Assembly (NCBI RefSeq): GCF_025628885.1
Contig: NZ_JAOTIF010000029.1
Location: forward strand, 16,800-80,799
Length of the DNA stretch: 64,000 nucleotides
Source: Paraflavisolibacter caeni
GTDB lineage: Bacteria; Bacteroidota; Bacteroidia; Chitinophagales; Chitinophagaceae
Direction of reading: 5' to 3'
Under the pieces are notes generated by a model. The model did not search any database, was not told where the DNA came from, and saw nothing but the letters and a program-made list of their open reading frames with translations. Of this stretch, positions 42,288 to 52,033 are shown piece after piece. The translations under genes were made by a program, and so were the position numbers. Position 1 is the first letter of the stretch. Each line of letters starts with the position of its first letter.

Positions 42288-43214
42288 ATGAAGGTACATA
42301 GCAGTATTGAATCGTTGCCTCAGTTTCGGAATGCTGTGCTCACTATTGGTACTTTTGATGGGGTACACCGCGGGCACCAACAGATTATCAATGCATTAAA
42401 GGAAGAAGCTCAAAAGATTCAGGGTGAGACGATTATTATCACTTTCCACCCACATCCACGTAAAATTGTTAACAGCAATATTGCGCTTCAACTGATAAAC
42501 ACTCCTGAAGAAAGAATCCAATTATTAGAGCAACATCAAATTGATCACCTTGTTGTGGTTCCTTTTAACAAATCTTTTTCTGAGTTAAGTGCAGATGATT
42601 ATATAAAAGAGTTCCTGATTAATAAATTTCATCCCCATTCAATTATTATAGGATACGACCACCGGTTTGGAAAGAACCGAATTGGAGATTTTAAGTTATT
42701 GGAGGAAAAAAGTCTAGTGTACGGCTATCAACTTATTGAAGTGCCTCAGCATGTTTTGGATGAGATCGAGATCAGTTCTACAAAGATCCGGAATGCTTTA
42801 CTTGAAGGTGATGTGCTTACTGCTAATAAATTATTGGGTTACGATTTCTTTTTTGAAGGGAAAGTTGTCAGCGGAGATAAATTGGGAAGGCAATTGGGAT
42901 ACCCTACAGCAAACCTGGAGTATACCGATGAGGATAAAATTCATTTAGGTGAGGGTGTATATGCAGTATATGTACAAGTTGAGGATGTGCTTAAAAAAGG
43001 AATGCTCAGCATTGGTAAGCGGCCTACTTTACACGATATTAAGGAAAGAGTGGAAGTAAATATTTTTGATTTTGACAGTGATATATATGGTCAAACCATA
43101 AAAGTAATCGTCAAAAAGTACCTCAGGCAACAGGAAAAATACCCTAATCTGGATGCTTTGAAAGCACAGATTGACAAGGATAAGATAAACAGCCTGAAGG
43201 TCTTAAAGGATTAA
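42288..43214 (+). CDS. ribF: bifunctional riboflavin kinase/FAD synthetase
   Basis: Phosphorylates riboflavin to FMN and adenylates FMN to FAD. The 308-residue protein has an N-terminal nucleotidyltransferase domain with GTFDGVHRGHQ (21-31, the HxGH-type motif) and SIIIGYDHRFGKNRIGD, and a C-terminal flavokinase domain from about 185 with GRQLGYPTANL and the glutamate-bearing REVEVNIF-like stretch (here ERVEVNIFDF). Standard length. Monocistronic, probably with little or no leader. Confidence 0.95.
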   Translation: MKVHSSIESLPQFRNAVLTIGTFDGVHRGHQQIINALKEEAQKIQGETIIITFHPHPRKIVNSNIALQLINTPEERIQLLEQHQIDHLVVVPFNKSFSELSADDYIKEFLINKFHPHSIIIGYDHRFGKNRIGDFKLLEEKSLVYGYQLIEVPQHVLDEIEISSTKIRNALLEGDVLTANKLLGYDFFFEGKVVSGDKLGRQLGYPTANLEYTDEDKIHLGEGVYAVYVQVEDVLKKGMLSIGKRPTLHDIKERVEVNIFDFDSDIYGQTIKVIVKKYLRQQEKYPNLDALKAQIDKDKINSLKVLKD

Positions 43215-43359
43215 TTGTTGAGAGCAATAGTAATAAGCATTCAAAAAATTGATTATTTTATTCGAGGCTTTATTTTTTTGAATATATAACATAAACTCCC
43301 AAACACGCGCAACTAAATAAGCGTCAATCTTTTTTTGAGAAACATATTTAGATAGTTCT

Positions 43360-44358
43360 TTAACTCATCATTTTTACGATCATTTCTTTTAATAATAAAG
43401 CATCGTCTGTGCCGGAATCGTTGATACCGATGCTTTTGAGGTTATATTCATGCAGGAGGAGTATAATGTTTTCTGCTTGTTGCTGCCTGTATATTTTTGC
43501 AGCCTGTAGGTAATCCTTAGCAAAGAAAGCATGTACTCCTATGGCCGCAGCCAAGCTTTTTTCATCTTTAGCTGGTACAGAGTATACCATCAAAACCTTA
43601 CTGAAAAAATTATAAAGTGAAGGAAAGATTAGGGGTAGCGGCGCTGCCTTTGGATTTGCTTCAAAGTACTGAGCAATGCGAATAGCTTTATACAGATCAC
43701 GTGTGGCAAGAGCATGTTGTAATTCATACACGTTAAATTCCTTGCTAACACCAACGTAAGCTTCAATATCGTCTTCTGTAATGTTTTTTCTTTCGCCCAA
43801 GTTCAGGGCGAGCTTGTCGATTTCGTTATTTAGCCGGCTTAGGTCATTTCCGATATGGTCAATTAATAAAAAGAGCGCTTTTCCTGCTATGGTAAAGCCT
43901 TTAGATTTTACCAATTGCTGGGTCCAATCAGGCAGCTCATTATCATATAACTTTTTAGTTGTTAGTAATACACCCTTGTCTTTTATGATTTTTGCCAATT
44001 TTGTTCGGCCATCAACTTTTTTGTTTTTATAGGCTATTACCAGAATAGTGGACAACAATGGCTTTTCGATATATGATTCGAGTTTTTCAATTCCCCTCAT
44101 TTCCTGGGCTTCCTTAATCAAAACAACCTGTTTTTCTGAAAACATAGGGTAACGACGGCAGGCATTCACTACAGTGGTCCAATCAGCATCTTTTCCATAA
44201 AAAACTGTCAGGTTGAAGCCTGCTTCGCTTTCATTTAAGATCTCATGCTCGGCAAAATGCACGATCTTATCAATAAAAAAGCTCTCCTCTCCTTCCAGCC
44301 AATAAATTGGTTTATGAATATTTTTTTTAAGGTCGCCTATAATTTTTTCCGGTGTCAT
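43360..44358 (-). CDS. holA: DNA polymerase III subunit delta
   Basis: The clamp-loader delta subunit that opens the sliding clamp. The 332-residue protein has the typical weakly conserved HolA layout: IYWLEGEESFFIDKIV at the N-terminus, the AAA-like domain with YPMFSEKQVVLIKEAQEM, the helical lid, and the C-terminal collar domain with GVSKEFNVYELQHALA and YNLKSIGINDSGTDDALLLKEMI. No Walker A, as expected for delta. It is divergent from the coiled-coil gene. Confidence 0.9.
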   Translation of the reverse strand: MTPEKIIGDLKKNIHKPIYWLEGEESFFIDKIVHFAEHEILNESEAGFNLTVFYGKDADWTTVVNACRRYPMFSEKQVVLIKEAQEMRGIEKLESYIEKPLLSTILVIAYKNKKVDGRTKLAKIIKDKGVLLTTKKLYDNELPDWTQQLVKSKGFTIAGKALFLLIDHIGNDLSRLNNEIDKLALNLGERKNITEDDIEAYVGVSKEFNVYELQHALATRDLYKAIRIAQYFEANPKAAPLPLIFPSLYNFFSKVLMVYSVPAKDEKSLAAAIGVHAFFAKDYLQAAKIYRQQQAENIILLLHEYNLKSIGINDSGTDDALLLKEMIVKMMS

Positions 44359-44509
44359 AATCTTTTATAAAATGTTGTTTTTTATTTACATTTTCTTAAC
44401 TGTAATGCTATAAATTCACTCAAATAAATTTTCTGGCATGGTTTTAGAAAAAGGTGCATCGAATTCAAACCTACAGTCTCTTAAAACAATATCTAACTCA
44501 AAAATTTAA

Positions 44510-45490
44510 ATGATGGCAAACACAAACTATCCTTCTGCGAATCCGCAAAACAATCCGTCCGGGAATTCTAACACCAAAAATATAGTGATTGGCTTATTAG
44601 CAGCCGGTCTTTTGGGAACTTGGGGATATTTTTTATATGACAGGAACAAATCAGACGAGCAAATTCAGATTACACAGGCTCAGGCCAACACTGCTATGTC
44701 ATCAAGAGATTCTGTTCAGTTGATTTACAATGAAGCCTTAACCCGACTTGACTCTATTACAGGTAGCAACAATAACCTTCAAGGACAGTTGAGTGATCGC
44801 CAAAGTGAAATCACTAAATTAAAGAGAGAAATTAACAGCATTCTTGCCAAGAAAAATGCTTCTCAGGCTGAACTAGCTAGAGCTAAATCACTGATTGCGC
44901 AATTAAACAGCAAGATTGAAAATCTCGAGCAGGAAGTTGCCCGTTTAACTGGTGAAAACCAACAATTAGCATCAGCCAATACCCAGTTGAGTGCAGAAAA
45001 ACAAGTGTTGGAAACCAATTTGCAAACTTCTACTGCAGAAAGAGATGAATTAGCAAGCACTGTTGATGTTGCATCTACATTCTCTGCATCTAACTTCAAC
45101 ATCAAACCAATCAACGAAAAGAAGAATGGTAAGGAGAAAGAAACTTCAACGGCTCGTCGTGTTGACAAGTTGATGATTTCCTTTGATGTTGAAAACAGAG
45201 TTGCAAGAAGCGGACCTGCTGACATCTATGTAATTGTAACTGGTCCTAACGGTCAAGTAATTTCTGATGCATCAATGGGTTCTGGAATGCTGACTACTCG
45301 TACTGAAGGTGATAAACCTTATACCTTTAAAACAACAGTAGATTACGAACAAGGTACACGTAAGACCATTCAAGTTCCTTTGCGTCAAAATGATTTCCAA
45401 ACCGGAAACTACAAAATTGAAATCTATCAAAATGGTTTCAAAATCGGTGAAGGTGTAAGAAGTCTTAAGAAAGGTGGCATTTTTGGATAA
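44510..45490 (+). CDS. membrane-anchored coiled-coil protein with C-terminal beta domain
   Basis: A 326-residue protein of a family common in Bacteroidota but without a defined role. The first 25 residues are Asn/Ser/Pro-rich, one membrane helix follows (IVIGLLAAGLLGTWGYFLY, about 26-44), then a coiled coil from about 50 to 190 with heptad repeats (ITKLKREINSIL, NSKIENLEQEVARLTGENQQL). A beta-rich domain covers about 215-326 (MISFDVENRVARSGPADIYVIVTGPNG). The coiled coil sometimes causes misannotation as SMC-like. Periplasmic exposure of the beta domain is likely. Two start codons, ATG 44510 and 44513, are adjacent. Confidence 0.75.
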   Translation: MMANTNYPSANPQNNPSGNSNTKNIVIGLLAAGLLGTWGYFLYDRNKSDEQIQITQAQANTAMSSRDSVQLIYNEALTRLDSITGSNNNLQGQLSDRQSEITKLKREINSILAKKNASQAELARAKSLIAQLNSKIENLEQEVARLTGENQQLASANTQLSAEKQVLETNLQTSTAERDELASTVDVASTFSASNFNIKPINEKKNGKEKETSTARRVDKLMISFDVENRVARSGPADIYVIVTGPNGQVISDASMGSGMLTTRTEGDKPYTFKTTVDYEQGTRKTIQVPLRQNDFQTGNYKIEIYQNGFKIGEGVRSLKKGGIFG

Positions 45491-45509
45491 TTGAATCTGC
45501 CTTTGATCG

Positions 45510-45542
45510 AAAAGCCCTGTCCTGCATAAGGACAGGGCTTTT
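45510..45542. terminator. bidirectional terminator
   Basis: A 13-bp perfect stem (AAAAGCCCTGTCC 45510-45522 with 45530-45542), 7-nt loop and T-run. It lies between the coiled-coil gene and the convergent TonB receptor. Confidence 0.88.
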
Positions 45543-45555
45543 TCATTCAATTAAT

Positions 45556-48441
45556 TTAAAAGACATTGTAGCCGTAGCTTATATAGTAAAGCCCTCCCAC
45601 ATAAGGGCTGCCGTATCCGGTGCGCTGATAATTGTTTAAAACGTTTGTGCCACCGAGTCTGATCATACTTTTATACTTTGGAAATCTATAGGAAACCTGT
45701 GCGTCAAGCCAGCCAAAAGCAGGTAAAGTGCCTGAAACGAAAGTGCCTTCATATTGATTCACATCCTGCCATTTATATACAACATTAAAACCAATATTCT
45801 TCCATACAGTCTCATTCCGAAGGCCAAGATTAAATCTATATAATGGTGCATTGAAGAAGGCTACGAAATCAGGGGGTACATCGCTCAATTTATCTGAGAA
45901 AATATTTCCATAAGCGACATATCTTCCTGGAAGCTGGTATTCAGCAGTCGCGCCCCAGCCATATGTTTTTACATTTTGATCTGTGTTCTGATTATAAGAG
46001 AAATTATTAGTAGTACCAGGATTTAAAAATCCTTGCGGAGTTCCTGTTGCTGACTGTCCAACAGCTATTGTAGCAATAAAATCTTTGTTTGTGGCATAAT
46101 AACCATATACATCCAACAAAAGCTTAGTTCCAATTACACCTTTATAACCAACTTCAAAAGACGAAACAGTTTCTGGCTTTATCATTTTGTAATCATATTT
46201 CTGCAAATCGGCAGGATTGCGGGTTGTTCTGTATGTTGTGATACTTTCTGCTGTATAGCCAGGATTAGTATTTAATTGATAATATGTTTGGAACTCTGGT
46301 AAAGCTCCAATCAAAATAGCTGAACTAACATTCAGATTGATGTACTGGTTCTGATTGGTTGGAAAGCGATAAGCTGTTTGATAAGATAATCGCAGGAAGT
46401 TGTCCTTTGCCACCTGAAATACACCAGTGACGCGAGGGGTAAATCTACCTTCAAAATTCCTATGCTTGTCGTATCGGCCTGCAACAGTTAGTGTGAGCAA
46501 ATCATCAAATAACTTTTTCTTTAATTGAAGATATCCACCATATTCATATGGTTTTAAAGATCCTGCAGTATCGGCAAACAATGTACCCTGTGAATTGAGT
46601 ACGTTCAGTTTCCACTGGAAGCCGCCGATCATGTTTACAATATTGGAGAAGTTAAATACTTCTGAAAAAGTCAGTTGACCTTCTGCAGCCCACAAGTCGG
46701 ATTTATCCAAGAATTTTGCTCCTCTTGGAATTGGGAGACTTTTAAGTGAATCGGCTGTTTTATTGAATTGATCAGTTCCTGGCAAAACCATACCCTGATC
46801 AGCAAAAGAGCGGGCTGAATTATGAGCCTGGGCATCAGAAGCACCTATGCTTCTCGCCAACACATAAGCAGCTATATATTGCGGGTACCAAACCTGGCTC
46901 GACTTCCAGGACTCATTGATCAAGCGTCCCAAAACAGTAGAATTATAGGAATCGCCGGCATTTTCCTGGGTGGTATAGCCCCTGATGAACCAGTTATTTG
47001 ATTTGACTTCCAATTTGTGCTGTGCAATTTTCAGGTTTTTTAAAGAATAACGGTCTGCGCCTGTATAGACAGTTGTGCCAGTCCCCACATAAGAATTAAA
47101 TGAAGCTTCAATTCCCGGAGTAAACTTGTAATACACCCCCCCCGACACTTTCAGGTTTTCTGTATTGTAATCGACCAGGTCTTTCTCCAAATAACCTGTA
47201 CGTGATACATTTTGAGAAGGATCAAGGAGCTGATTACGTAGACCATAATAAAAAGGAAGCATATTTGTTACTGGCGTTTGTAATTGCGGAGGCAAACCAT
47301 TGATAAAAGCATTTAACTGAGCCTGGGTGGGATTGGACGGCAGCAGAGCGTTCATAATTGCAACGATATCAACCATATTATTGGTTGCATTTAAAATTCC
47401 TTGTCTTGTGGCGCCCTGCACAAGATTTGCAATAGCATACATATTCTGAGAAGTTTCATCGCCGTATACATTTACTCCATCATAGTTAGGATCTGTTTGA
47501 CGATCGCCAGGTACAACTTTACTTCTGACATTACTTCTCAATACATTATCATAGTCATATGCCTGCCAGTCATCAGCCTTTATATATTCTCCAGCTATTT
47601 TAAAAGCGAATTTGTTATTAAACGATTTTCCATAACGAAGACTCCAGTTGTAAAAAGGAGTTACATCCTGCTGGCGGTCGTTAAAGTGCATTGCACCCTG
47701 CTTTGCCTGAAAGCTTAGCCCCTGGTAAGTAAATGGATTTTTACCATTGATCAATAATGTTCCATTCATGCCCCCAGAGCCATACAAAGCAGAAGAGGCT
47801 CCCGAGAGTAATTCAATATTATCAACATCCAATTCGGTTAAACCAATGACATTTCCTACAGAAAAGTTAAGCCCGGGAGCCTGGTTATCCATACCATCAA
47901 TCAACTGATTTAAGCGCGTATTACCGCTGCTGACAAATCCCCGAGTAGTGACCGTGCGAAAGGTTAGACTAGCGGTATGCATATCCACACCTTTCAGGTA
48001 TTGAATGCCTTCGTAATAATTGGGTGTTGGATTGGTACGTAAAATTGTGGCACTCATACGTTCAATAGTAACGGGAGATTCTAATATCCTTTCTGCCATT
48101 CTGGAAGCGGAAACCACCACTTCCTCGCCTAATGCAGCTCCAGGCTTAAGACTCACTTTAATAGCTGAAGCACCATTTTCAATGTTCAATTCCATAGGCA
48201 TAAAACCAACAGAACTTACTACCAATACGACCGGCAGTTTGGGAACTGTGAGTTTAAAGTTTCCGTTATCATCGGTCAATGTTCCCAACATCGTACCTTT
48301 CACTGTAATTGAAGCCGACGGGATCAAGTCTGAATTGCTACTATTTCTAACGGTACCGGTCAATTGAACTTGAGCAAATAATTGAATAGATAGAAGGAAA
48401 GCAGCAATTGTTACTGCAGCGAGACGCAAGCGTTTAAACAT
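45556..48441 (-). CDS. TonB-dependent receptor with carboxypeptidase-like N-domain
   Basis: A 961-residue outer-membrane receptor. Signal peptide (about 1-23, ending QLFAQ), a CarboxypepD_reg-like domain (VQLTGTVRNSSNSDLIPSA to about 110), plug domain starting EEVVVSASRMAERILESPV (TonB-box-like VVVSA) with GMDNQAPGLNF and SSALYGSGGMNGTLLI, and a 22-strand-type barrel ending YGYNVF with the terminal aromatic. The plug motifs are closer to classical siderophore/cobalamin-type receptors than to SusC. No SusD-like lipoprotein is adjacent. The ligand is unknown. Monocistronic. Confidence 0.92.
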   Translation of the reverse strand: MFKRLRLAAVTIAAFLLSIQLFAQVQLTGTVRNSSNSDLIPSASITVKGTMLGTLTDDNGNFKLTVPKLPVVLVVSSVGFMPMELNIENGASAIKVSLKPGAALGEEVVVSASRMAERILESPVTIERMSATILRTNPTPNYYEGIQYLKGVDMHTASLTFRTVTTRGFVSSGNTRLNQLIDGMDNQAPGLNFSVGNVIGLTELDVDNIELLSGASSALYGSGGMNGTLLINGKNPFTYQGLSFQAKQGAMHFNDRQQDVTPFYNWSLRYGKSFNNKFAFKIAGEYIKADDWQAYDYDNVLRSNVRSKVVPGDRQTDPNYDGVNVYGDETSQNMYAIANLVQGATRQGILNATNNMVDIVAIMNALLPSNPTQAQLNAFINGLPPQLQTPVTNMLPFYYGLRNQLLDPSQNVSRTGYLEKDLVDYNTENLKVSGGVYYKFTPGIEASFNSYVGTGTTVYTGADRYSLKNLKIAQHKLEVKSNNWFIRGYTTQENAGDSYNSTVLGRLINESWKSSQVWYPQYIAAYVLARSIGASDAQAHNSARSFADQGMVLPGTDQFNKTADSLKSLPIPRGAKFLDKSDLWAAEGQLTFSEVFNFSNIVNMIGGFQWKLNVLNSQGTLFADTAGSLKPYEYGGYLQLKKKLFDDLLTLTVAGRYDKHRNFEGRFTPRVTGVFQVAKDNFLRLSYQTAYRFPTNQNQYINLNVSSAILIGALPEFQTYYQLNTNPGYTAESITTYRTTRNPADLQKYDYKMIKPETVSSFEVGYKGVIGTKLLLDVYGYYATNKDFIATIAVGQSATGTPQGFLNPGTTNNFSYNQNTDQNVKTYGWGATAEYQLPGRYVAYGNIFSDKLSDVPPDFVAFFNAPLYRFNLGLRNETVWKNIGFNVVYKWQDVNQYEGTFVSGTLPAFGWLDAQVSYRFPKYKSMIRLGGTNVLNNYQRTGYGSPYVGGLYYISYGYNVF

Positions 48442-48637
48442 AATAAGGAGGTTTAGTTCTGCAATTAGTTTACAGCATTGACATAAGCAGATTAGGTGTG
48501 GATGTTAATTTGGATACGGTTTTTATACCCTCTATGAATTAAATTTAAGATTTTCCCTGTTTCAAAATTATTTTTTTTAGTAATTAGGCTTCAGTGTTGC
48601 AACTTTGCAGCAATCGTTCAATTAAGAATAAAGTTTT

Positions 48638-49561
48638 ATGCCGCAGTTTCAGTTTCCTAAACAAACAAATTTTTATCAAGGTAAAGTAAGAGATGTTTAT
48701 ACCATCAATGACGATATTCTTGTCATGATTGCCTCGGACAGGATATCAGCTTTTGATGTTATTCTCCCCAAGCCTATACCATATAAAGGACAAGTGCTGA
48801 ACCAGGTAGCTGCTTATATGCTGCAACAAACGAAGGATCTATGCCCTAATTGGCTTCTGGAAGTTCCTGCACCGAACGCTTCAATTGGGGTTAAATGCGA
48901 GCCATTCAAGGTTGAAGTTGTGGTGCGTGGCAACTTATGTGGCCATGCCTGGCGGACTTACAGTAGTGGACAAAGGTTTTTATGTGGTGTGCTGATGCCT
49001 GAAGGCTTAAAGGAAAATGATTTTTTCCCCCAGCCAATCATTACACCAACCACCAAAGCAAGTGCAGGCCATGATGAAGATATTTCGGTAGAGGAAATTC
49101 TAAAACAAGGACTAACTAACGAAGCGGAATGGAAGGAGATCGAGCAGTATGCATTGCAGCTATTTAATAGAGGAAACGAGTTAGCAGGTAAACGGGGACT
49201 GATCTTGGCTGATACTAAATATGAATTTGGCAAAAGAGACGGCAAAATTGTGTTAATGGATGAAATCCATACGCCTGACTCCTCCCGCTATTTTTATTCA
49301 GAAGGGTTTGAAGAACGTCAGCAAAAAGGTGAAAAACAAAAGCAGTTAAGTAAGGAATTTGTGCGTGAGTGGCTGATCGAAAATGAATTTATGGGTAAGG
49401 AAGGACAGACAGTACCTGAAATGACAGATACTTGGATTGCAACAATTTCTCAAAGGTATATTGAGCTATATGAGAAGGTGGTAGGCCAAAAGTTTGTGCC
49501 AGAGCAACTGAGTGAGGAAGAGACATTTGAGCGGATTCTGAATGCTTTACCAAAATCCTAG
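48638..49561 (+). CDS. purC: phosphoribosylaminoimidazole-succinocarboxamide synthase
   Basis: SAICAR synthetase, step seven of purine synthesis. The 307-residue protein has [12 protein letters not shown] with the nucleotide loop, [19 protein letters not shown] (the SAICAR signature), [22 protein letters not shown] and [14 protein letters not shown]. Length matches the longer yeast-like form found in Bacteroidota. A box CAACTTTG one base off the -7 consensus lies at the end of the spacer. Confidence 0.95.
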   Translation: MPQFQFPKQTNFYQGKVRDVYTINDDILVMIASDRISAFDVILPKPIPYKGQVLNQVAAYMLQQTKDLCPNWLLEVPAPNASIGVKCEPFKVEVVVRGNLCGHAWRTYSSGQRFLCGVLMPEGLKENDFFPQPIITPTTKASAGHDEDISVEEILKQGLTNEAEWKEIEQYALQLFNRGNELAGKRGLILADTKYEFGKRDGKIVLMDEIHTPDSSRYFYSEGFEERQQKGEKQKQLSKEFVREWLIENEFMGKEGQTVPEMTDTWIATISQRYIELYEKVVGQKFVPEQLSEEETFERILNALPKS

Positions 49562-49590
49562 CTTATTTCCGCAAATGGGAAATACACATG

Positions 49591-49626
49591 AATAGAAAAG
49601 GGTACTAGTGGGCACCCTTTTCTATT
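49591..49626. terminator. bidirectional terminator overlapping the trhO 3' end
   Basis: A 13-bp perfect stem (AATAGAAAAGGGT 49591-49603 with 49614-49626), 10-nt loop. The trhO stop codon (49605-49607) lies in the loop, so the right arm is made of the last trhO codons. It can end both purC and trhO transcripts. Confidence 0.75.
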
Positions 49627-50657
49627 TCAGATAATTTGGGACGCAGACGAGCCCTGGATTTATTGAAAATGTTCCGGCCTTTATCAATGCCTTTTCTTAA
49701 TTCTTTTTGTGTTTCCTGTGGTAAATGGATAAAATCCTGGCATTCTTTGCTACAGCATCCCTCCCATTTTTCTTTGCACTCCTCGCATTGAATGAAGAGC
49801 AGGTGACAGCCTTCATTGAAACAGTTCACATGTGTGTCGGCGGGTTTACCACACTGGTGGCATTTGGCGATGATTTCTTCTGTGATTCTTTCCCCCAGAC
49901 GGTCGTCGAAGACAAAGTTTTTGCCTTTAAACTTATTGGTTAAGCCGGCTTCTTTCACTTGATTAGCGTAGTTGATAATACCACCCTCAAGGTGAAATAC
50001 ATTTTTAAAACCCTTATGCAACATGTAGGCACTGGCTTTTTCGCAACGGATGCCGCCGGTACAATACATGATTATATTCTTATCTTTAGCTTCATCCAGC
50101 ATTTTTGCGGCCATTGGTAGTTGCTCTCGAAAAGTGTCTGAAGGGACTTCAATAGCATTTTGGAAATGCCCAACTTCATACTCGTAGTGATTGCGCATAT
50201 CTACTACAATTGTATTGGGGTCCTCTGTTAGCGTGTTGAATTCATCTGCATTCACATATTTACCCCGATTGCGCATGTCGAATGTAGAATCATCTATACC
50301 ATCAGCAACGATTTTTTCACGCACCTTAATCTTCAGTACCCAGAAAGATTTGCCATCATCATCTACTGCAATGTTCAGGCGAAGGTCCTTCAAGGGCTCA
50401 ATAGAGTATAAATAGCTTTTTAAGGCTTCAAAATTGCTTTCAGGTACACTGATCTGGGCGTTAATGCCTTCTTGGGCAACATAAATGCGGCCAAATACGT
50501 TTAGCCCTTTCAGTGCTTTGTATAGTGTATCGCGAAATGCTTTGGAATCTTCAATGTGAAAGTACTGGTAGAATGAAATTGTAACGCGGTGCTCGGTTTC
50601 CTGAAGCAGACGTTGCTTGAGCTCTTTCTGAGAGATACGATTGTGTAATACTGCCAT
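49605..50657 (-). CDS. trhO: tRNA uridine(34) hydroxylase, rhodanese family
   Basis: TrhO/YceA hydroxylates U34 of tRNAs to 5-hydroxyuridine with O2. The 350-residue protein has the N-terminal ferredoxin-like domain ([19 protein letters not shown]), a rhodanese domain ([15 protein letters not shown], active-site cysteine C199 in [13 protein letters not shown]) and a cysteine-rich C-terminus ([14 protein letters not shown] ... [16 protein letters not shown]) that should bind zinc. I start at ATG 50657 ([10 protein letters not shown]), the normal family N-terminus; an upstream frame adds 23 hydrophobic residues unlike the family. Confidence 0.92.
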   Translation of the reverse strand: MAVLHNRISQKELKQRLLQETEHRVTISFYQYFHIEDSKAFRDTLYKALKGLNVFGRIYVAQEGINAQISVPESNFEALKSYLYSIEPLKDLRLNIAVDDDGKSFWVLKIKVREKIVADGIDDSTFDMRNRGKYVNADEFNTLTEDPNTIVVDMRNHYEYEVGHFQNAIEVPSDTFREQLPMAAKMLDEAKDKNIIMYCTGGIRCEKASAYMLHKGFKNVFHLEGGIINYANQVKEAGLTNKFKGKNFVFDDRLGERITEEIIAKCHQCGKPADTHVNCFNEGCHLLFIQCEECKEKWEGCCSKECQDFIHLPQETQKELRKGIDKGRNIFNKSRARLRPKLSEIEKGAH

Positions 50658-50838
50658 AAATAGAAATTTTAAGGTCACTTGCAGGGTGAACAAAATTCCG
50701 GTCGCAAAGATATGGATCAGAGCCATAATTTATGGAGAATTAACAGATTTGAATCAGACAGATTTGAATCAGAAAGGAGTTGGCAACGGGCGTCAGAAGT
50801 GAAGAAATAATATAACACAACACGTTAATTTTACTTAC

Positions 50839-51312
50839 ATGAAAATTTCATTTTGGTCAATTGGCAAGGCAAATGAGACATTTGTAAAAGATGGTATTGA
50901 TGAGTTCACAAAGAGGATTGGAAGATATTACCCCGTTGAATGGAACATAATTCCTGTGCCCAAAAACTCAGGAATGCTTTCTGAGATGGATTTAAAGAAG
51001 CGGGAAGCTGATACGATCCTGCAATTGTTAAAGCCTGATGATTATTTGATAGCACTTGACGAAAGAGGTAAAGAACTCACTTCAGAAGAACTAGCAAACT
51101 TCATTCAGCAACGATCAAATGAAAGTGCTAAATCACTGGTTTTTTTAATTGGGGGTGCCTTTGGACTTGATAACCAGGTACTTCAACGAGCCAAATTCAA
51201 ATGGTCCCTTTCTAAACTTACATTTCCTCACCAACTGGTCAGATTGATACTTTCTGAACAGATTTACCGCGCTTGTACTATTTTGCGCAACGAAAAATAC
51301 CACCATAAATAA
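50839..51312 (+). CDS. rlmH: 23S rRNA (pseudouridine(1915)-N(3))-methyltransferase
   Basis: A SPOUT methyltransferase modifying helix 69 of 23S rRNA. The 157-residue length is typical. LIALDERGKELTSEELA, FLIGGAFGLDNQVLQRA and LSKLTFPHQLVRLILSEQIYRA are the knot-forming SAM-binding segments. It is followed 52 bp later by a rhomboid gene on the same strand. Confidence 0.96.
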   Translation: MKISFWSIGKANETFVKDGIDEFTKRIGRYYPVEWNIIPVPKNSGMLSEMDLKKREADTILQLLKPDDYLIALDERGKELTSEELANFIQQRSNESAKSLVFLIGGAFGLDNQVLQRAKFKWSLSKLTFPHQLVRLILSEQIYRACTILRNEKYHHK

Positions 51313-51364
51313 ATTTCCTTGTTTATTAATATTAAGTTCATAGCCTCAATATATTTAAACCGAT

Positions 51365-52018
51365 ATGCAGTTTTCCATTACTTTAGCTATAATTGTTATT
51401 ACTTCAATAGTATCATTTAGTGCTTTCAACAATCAGAAGATAACCAATGATTTAATTTTTTATCCTCCTGCTGTTACAGCACAAAAACAATGGTACCGTT
51501 TCTTCTCTTGTGGGTTGATCCATGCCGATTTTACCCACCTTTTATTTAATATGCTTTCCTTGTATCTGTTTGGAAGATTCGTAGAAGGTTCATTTCTACA
51601 AATTTTTGGTGAAGTAGGCAAATGGTATTACCTGGTAATGTATGTCTCAGCTTTAATGGCCTCCCTGCTACCTACTTATGCAAAGCATAAAAATGATTAT
51701 TACTATCGAAGCCTTGGCGCTTCTGGTGCAGTAAGCGCTGTTGTTTTTGCCGGTTTAATGATAGCGCCCTACGTAGAAGTAGGCTTTTTTATCATACCGC
51801 CAATTATACCAGGCTTCATATTTGCACCACTTTACTTGCTGATTTCCGCCTATTTAGATAGAAATGGCAGAGATAACATTAATCACTCTGCACATATCTG
51901 GGGTGCAATTTTTGGCCTTTTTTTCATTATTGTTGCGGGTAAACTGGCTGGTTATGATGCAATAAGAGCTTTTATAAATGGGGTGAAATATTATTTAATG
52001 TCAAAGGGTTGGATGTAA
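51365..52018 (+). CDS. rhomboid family intramembrane serine protease
   Basis: A 217-residue membrane protease with six hydrophobic helices. The catalytic serine is S120 in LGASGAVSAVVF, and the histidine H177 in NHSAHIWGAIFG; HADFTHLLFNMLSLYLFG gives the TM2 His/Asn that line the active site. Compact form without cytosolic domains. Substrates unknown. It converges with tilS at a 15-bp distance. Confidence 0.92.
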   Translation: MQFSITLAIIVITSIVSFSAFNNQKITNDLIFYPPAVTAQKQWYRFFSCGLIHADFTHLLFNMLSLYLFGRFVEGSFLQIFGEVGKWYYLVMYVSALMASLLPTYAKHKNDYYYRSLGASGAVSAVVFAGLMIAPYVEVGFFIIPPIIPGFIFAPLYLLISAYLDRNGRDNINHSAHIWGAIFGLFFIIVAGKLAGYDAIRAFINGVKYYLMSKGWM

Positions 52019-52033
52019 CCTTTCGATTAATGA

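Noticed and set aside
50658..50726. Hydrophobic 23-residue extension of trhO as a signal peptide
   Set aside because: TrhO acts on tRNA in the cytosol; the normal N-terminus begins at ATG 50657.
50743..50775. 15-bp direct repeat ACAGATTTGAATCAG x2 upstream of rlmH
   Set aside because: A simple duplication of 15 bp, unrelated to the 11-bp family in period and sequence; no function suggested.
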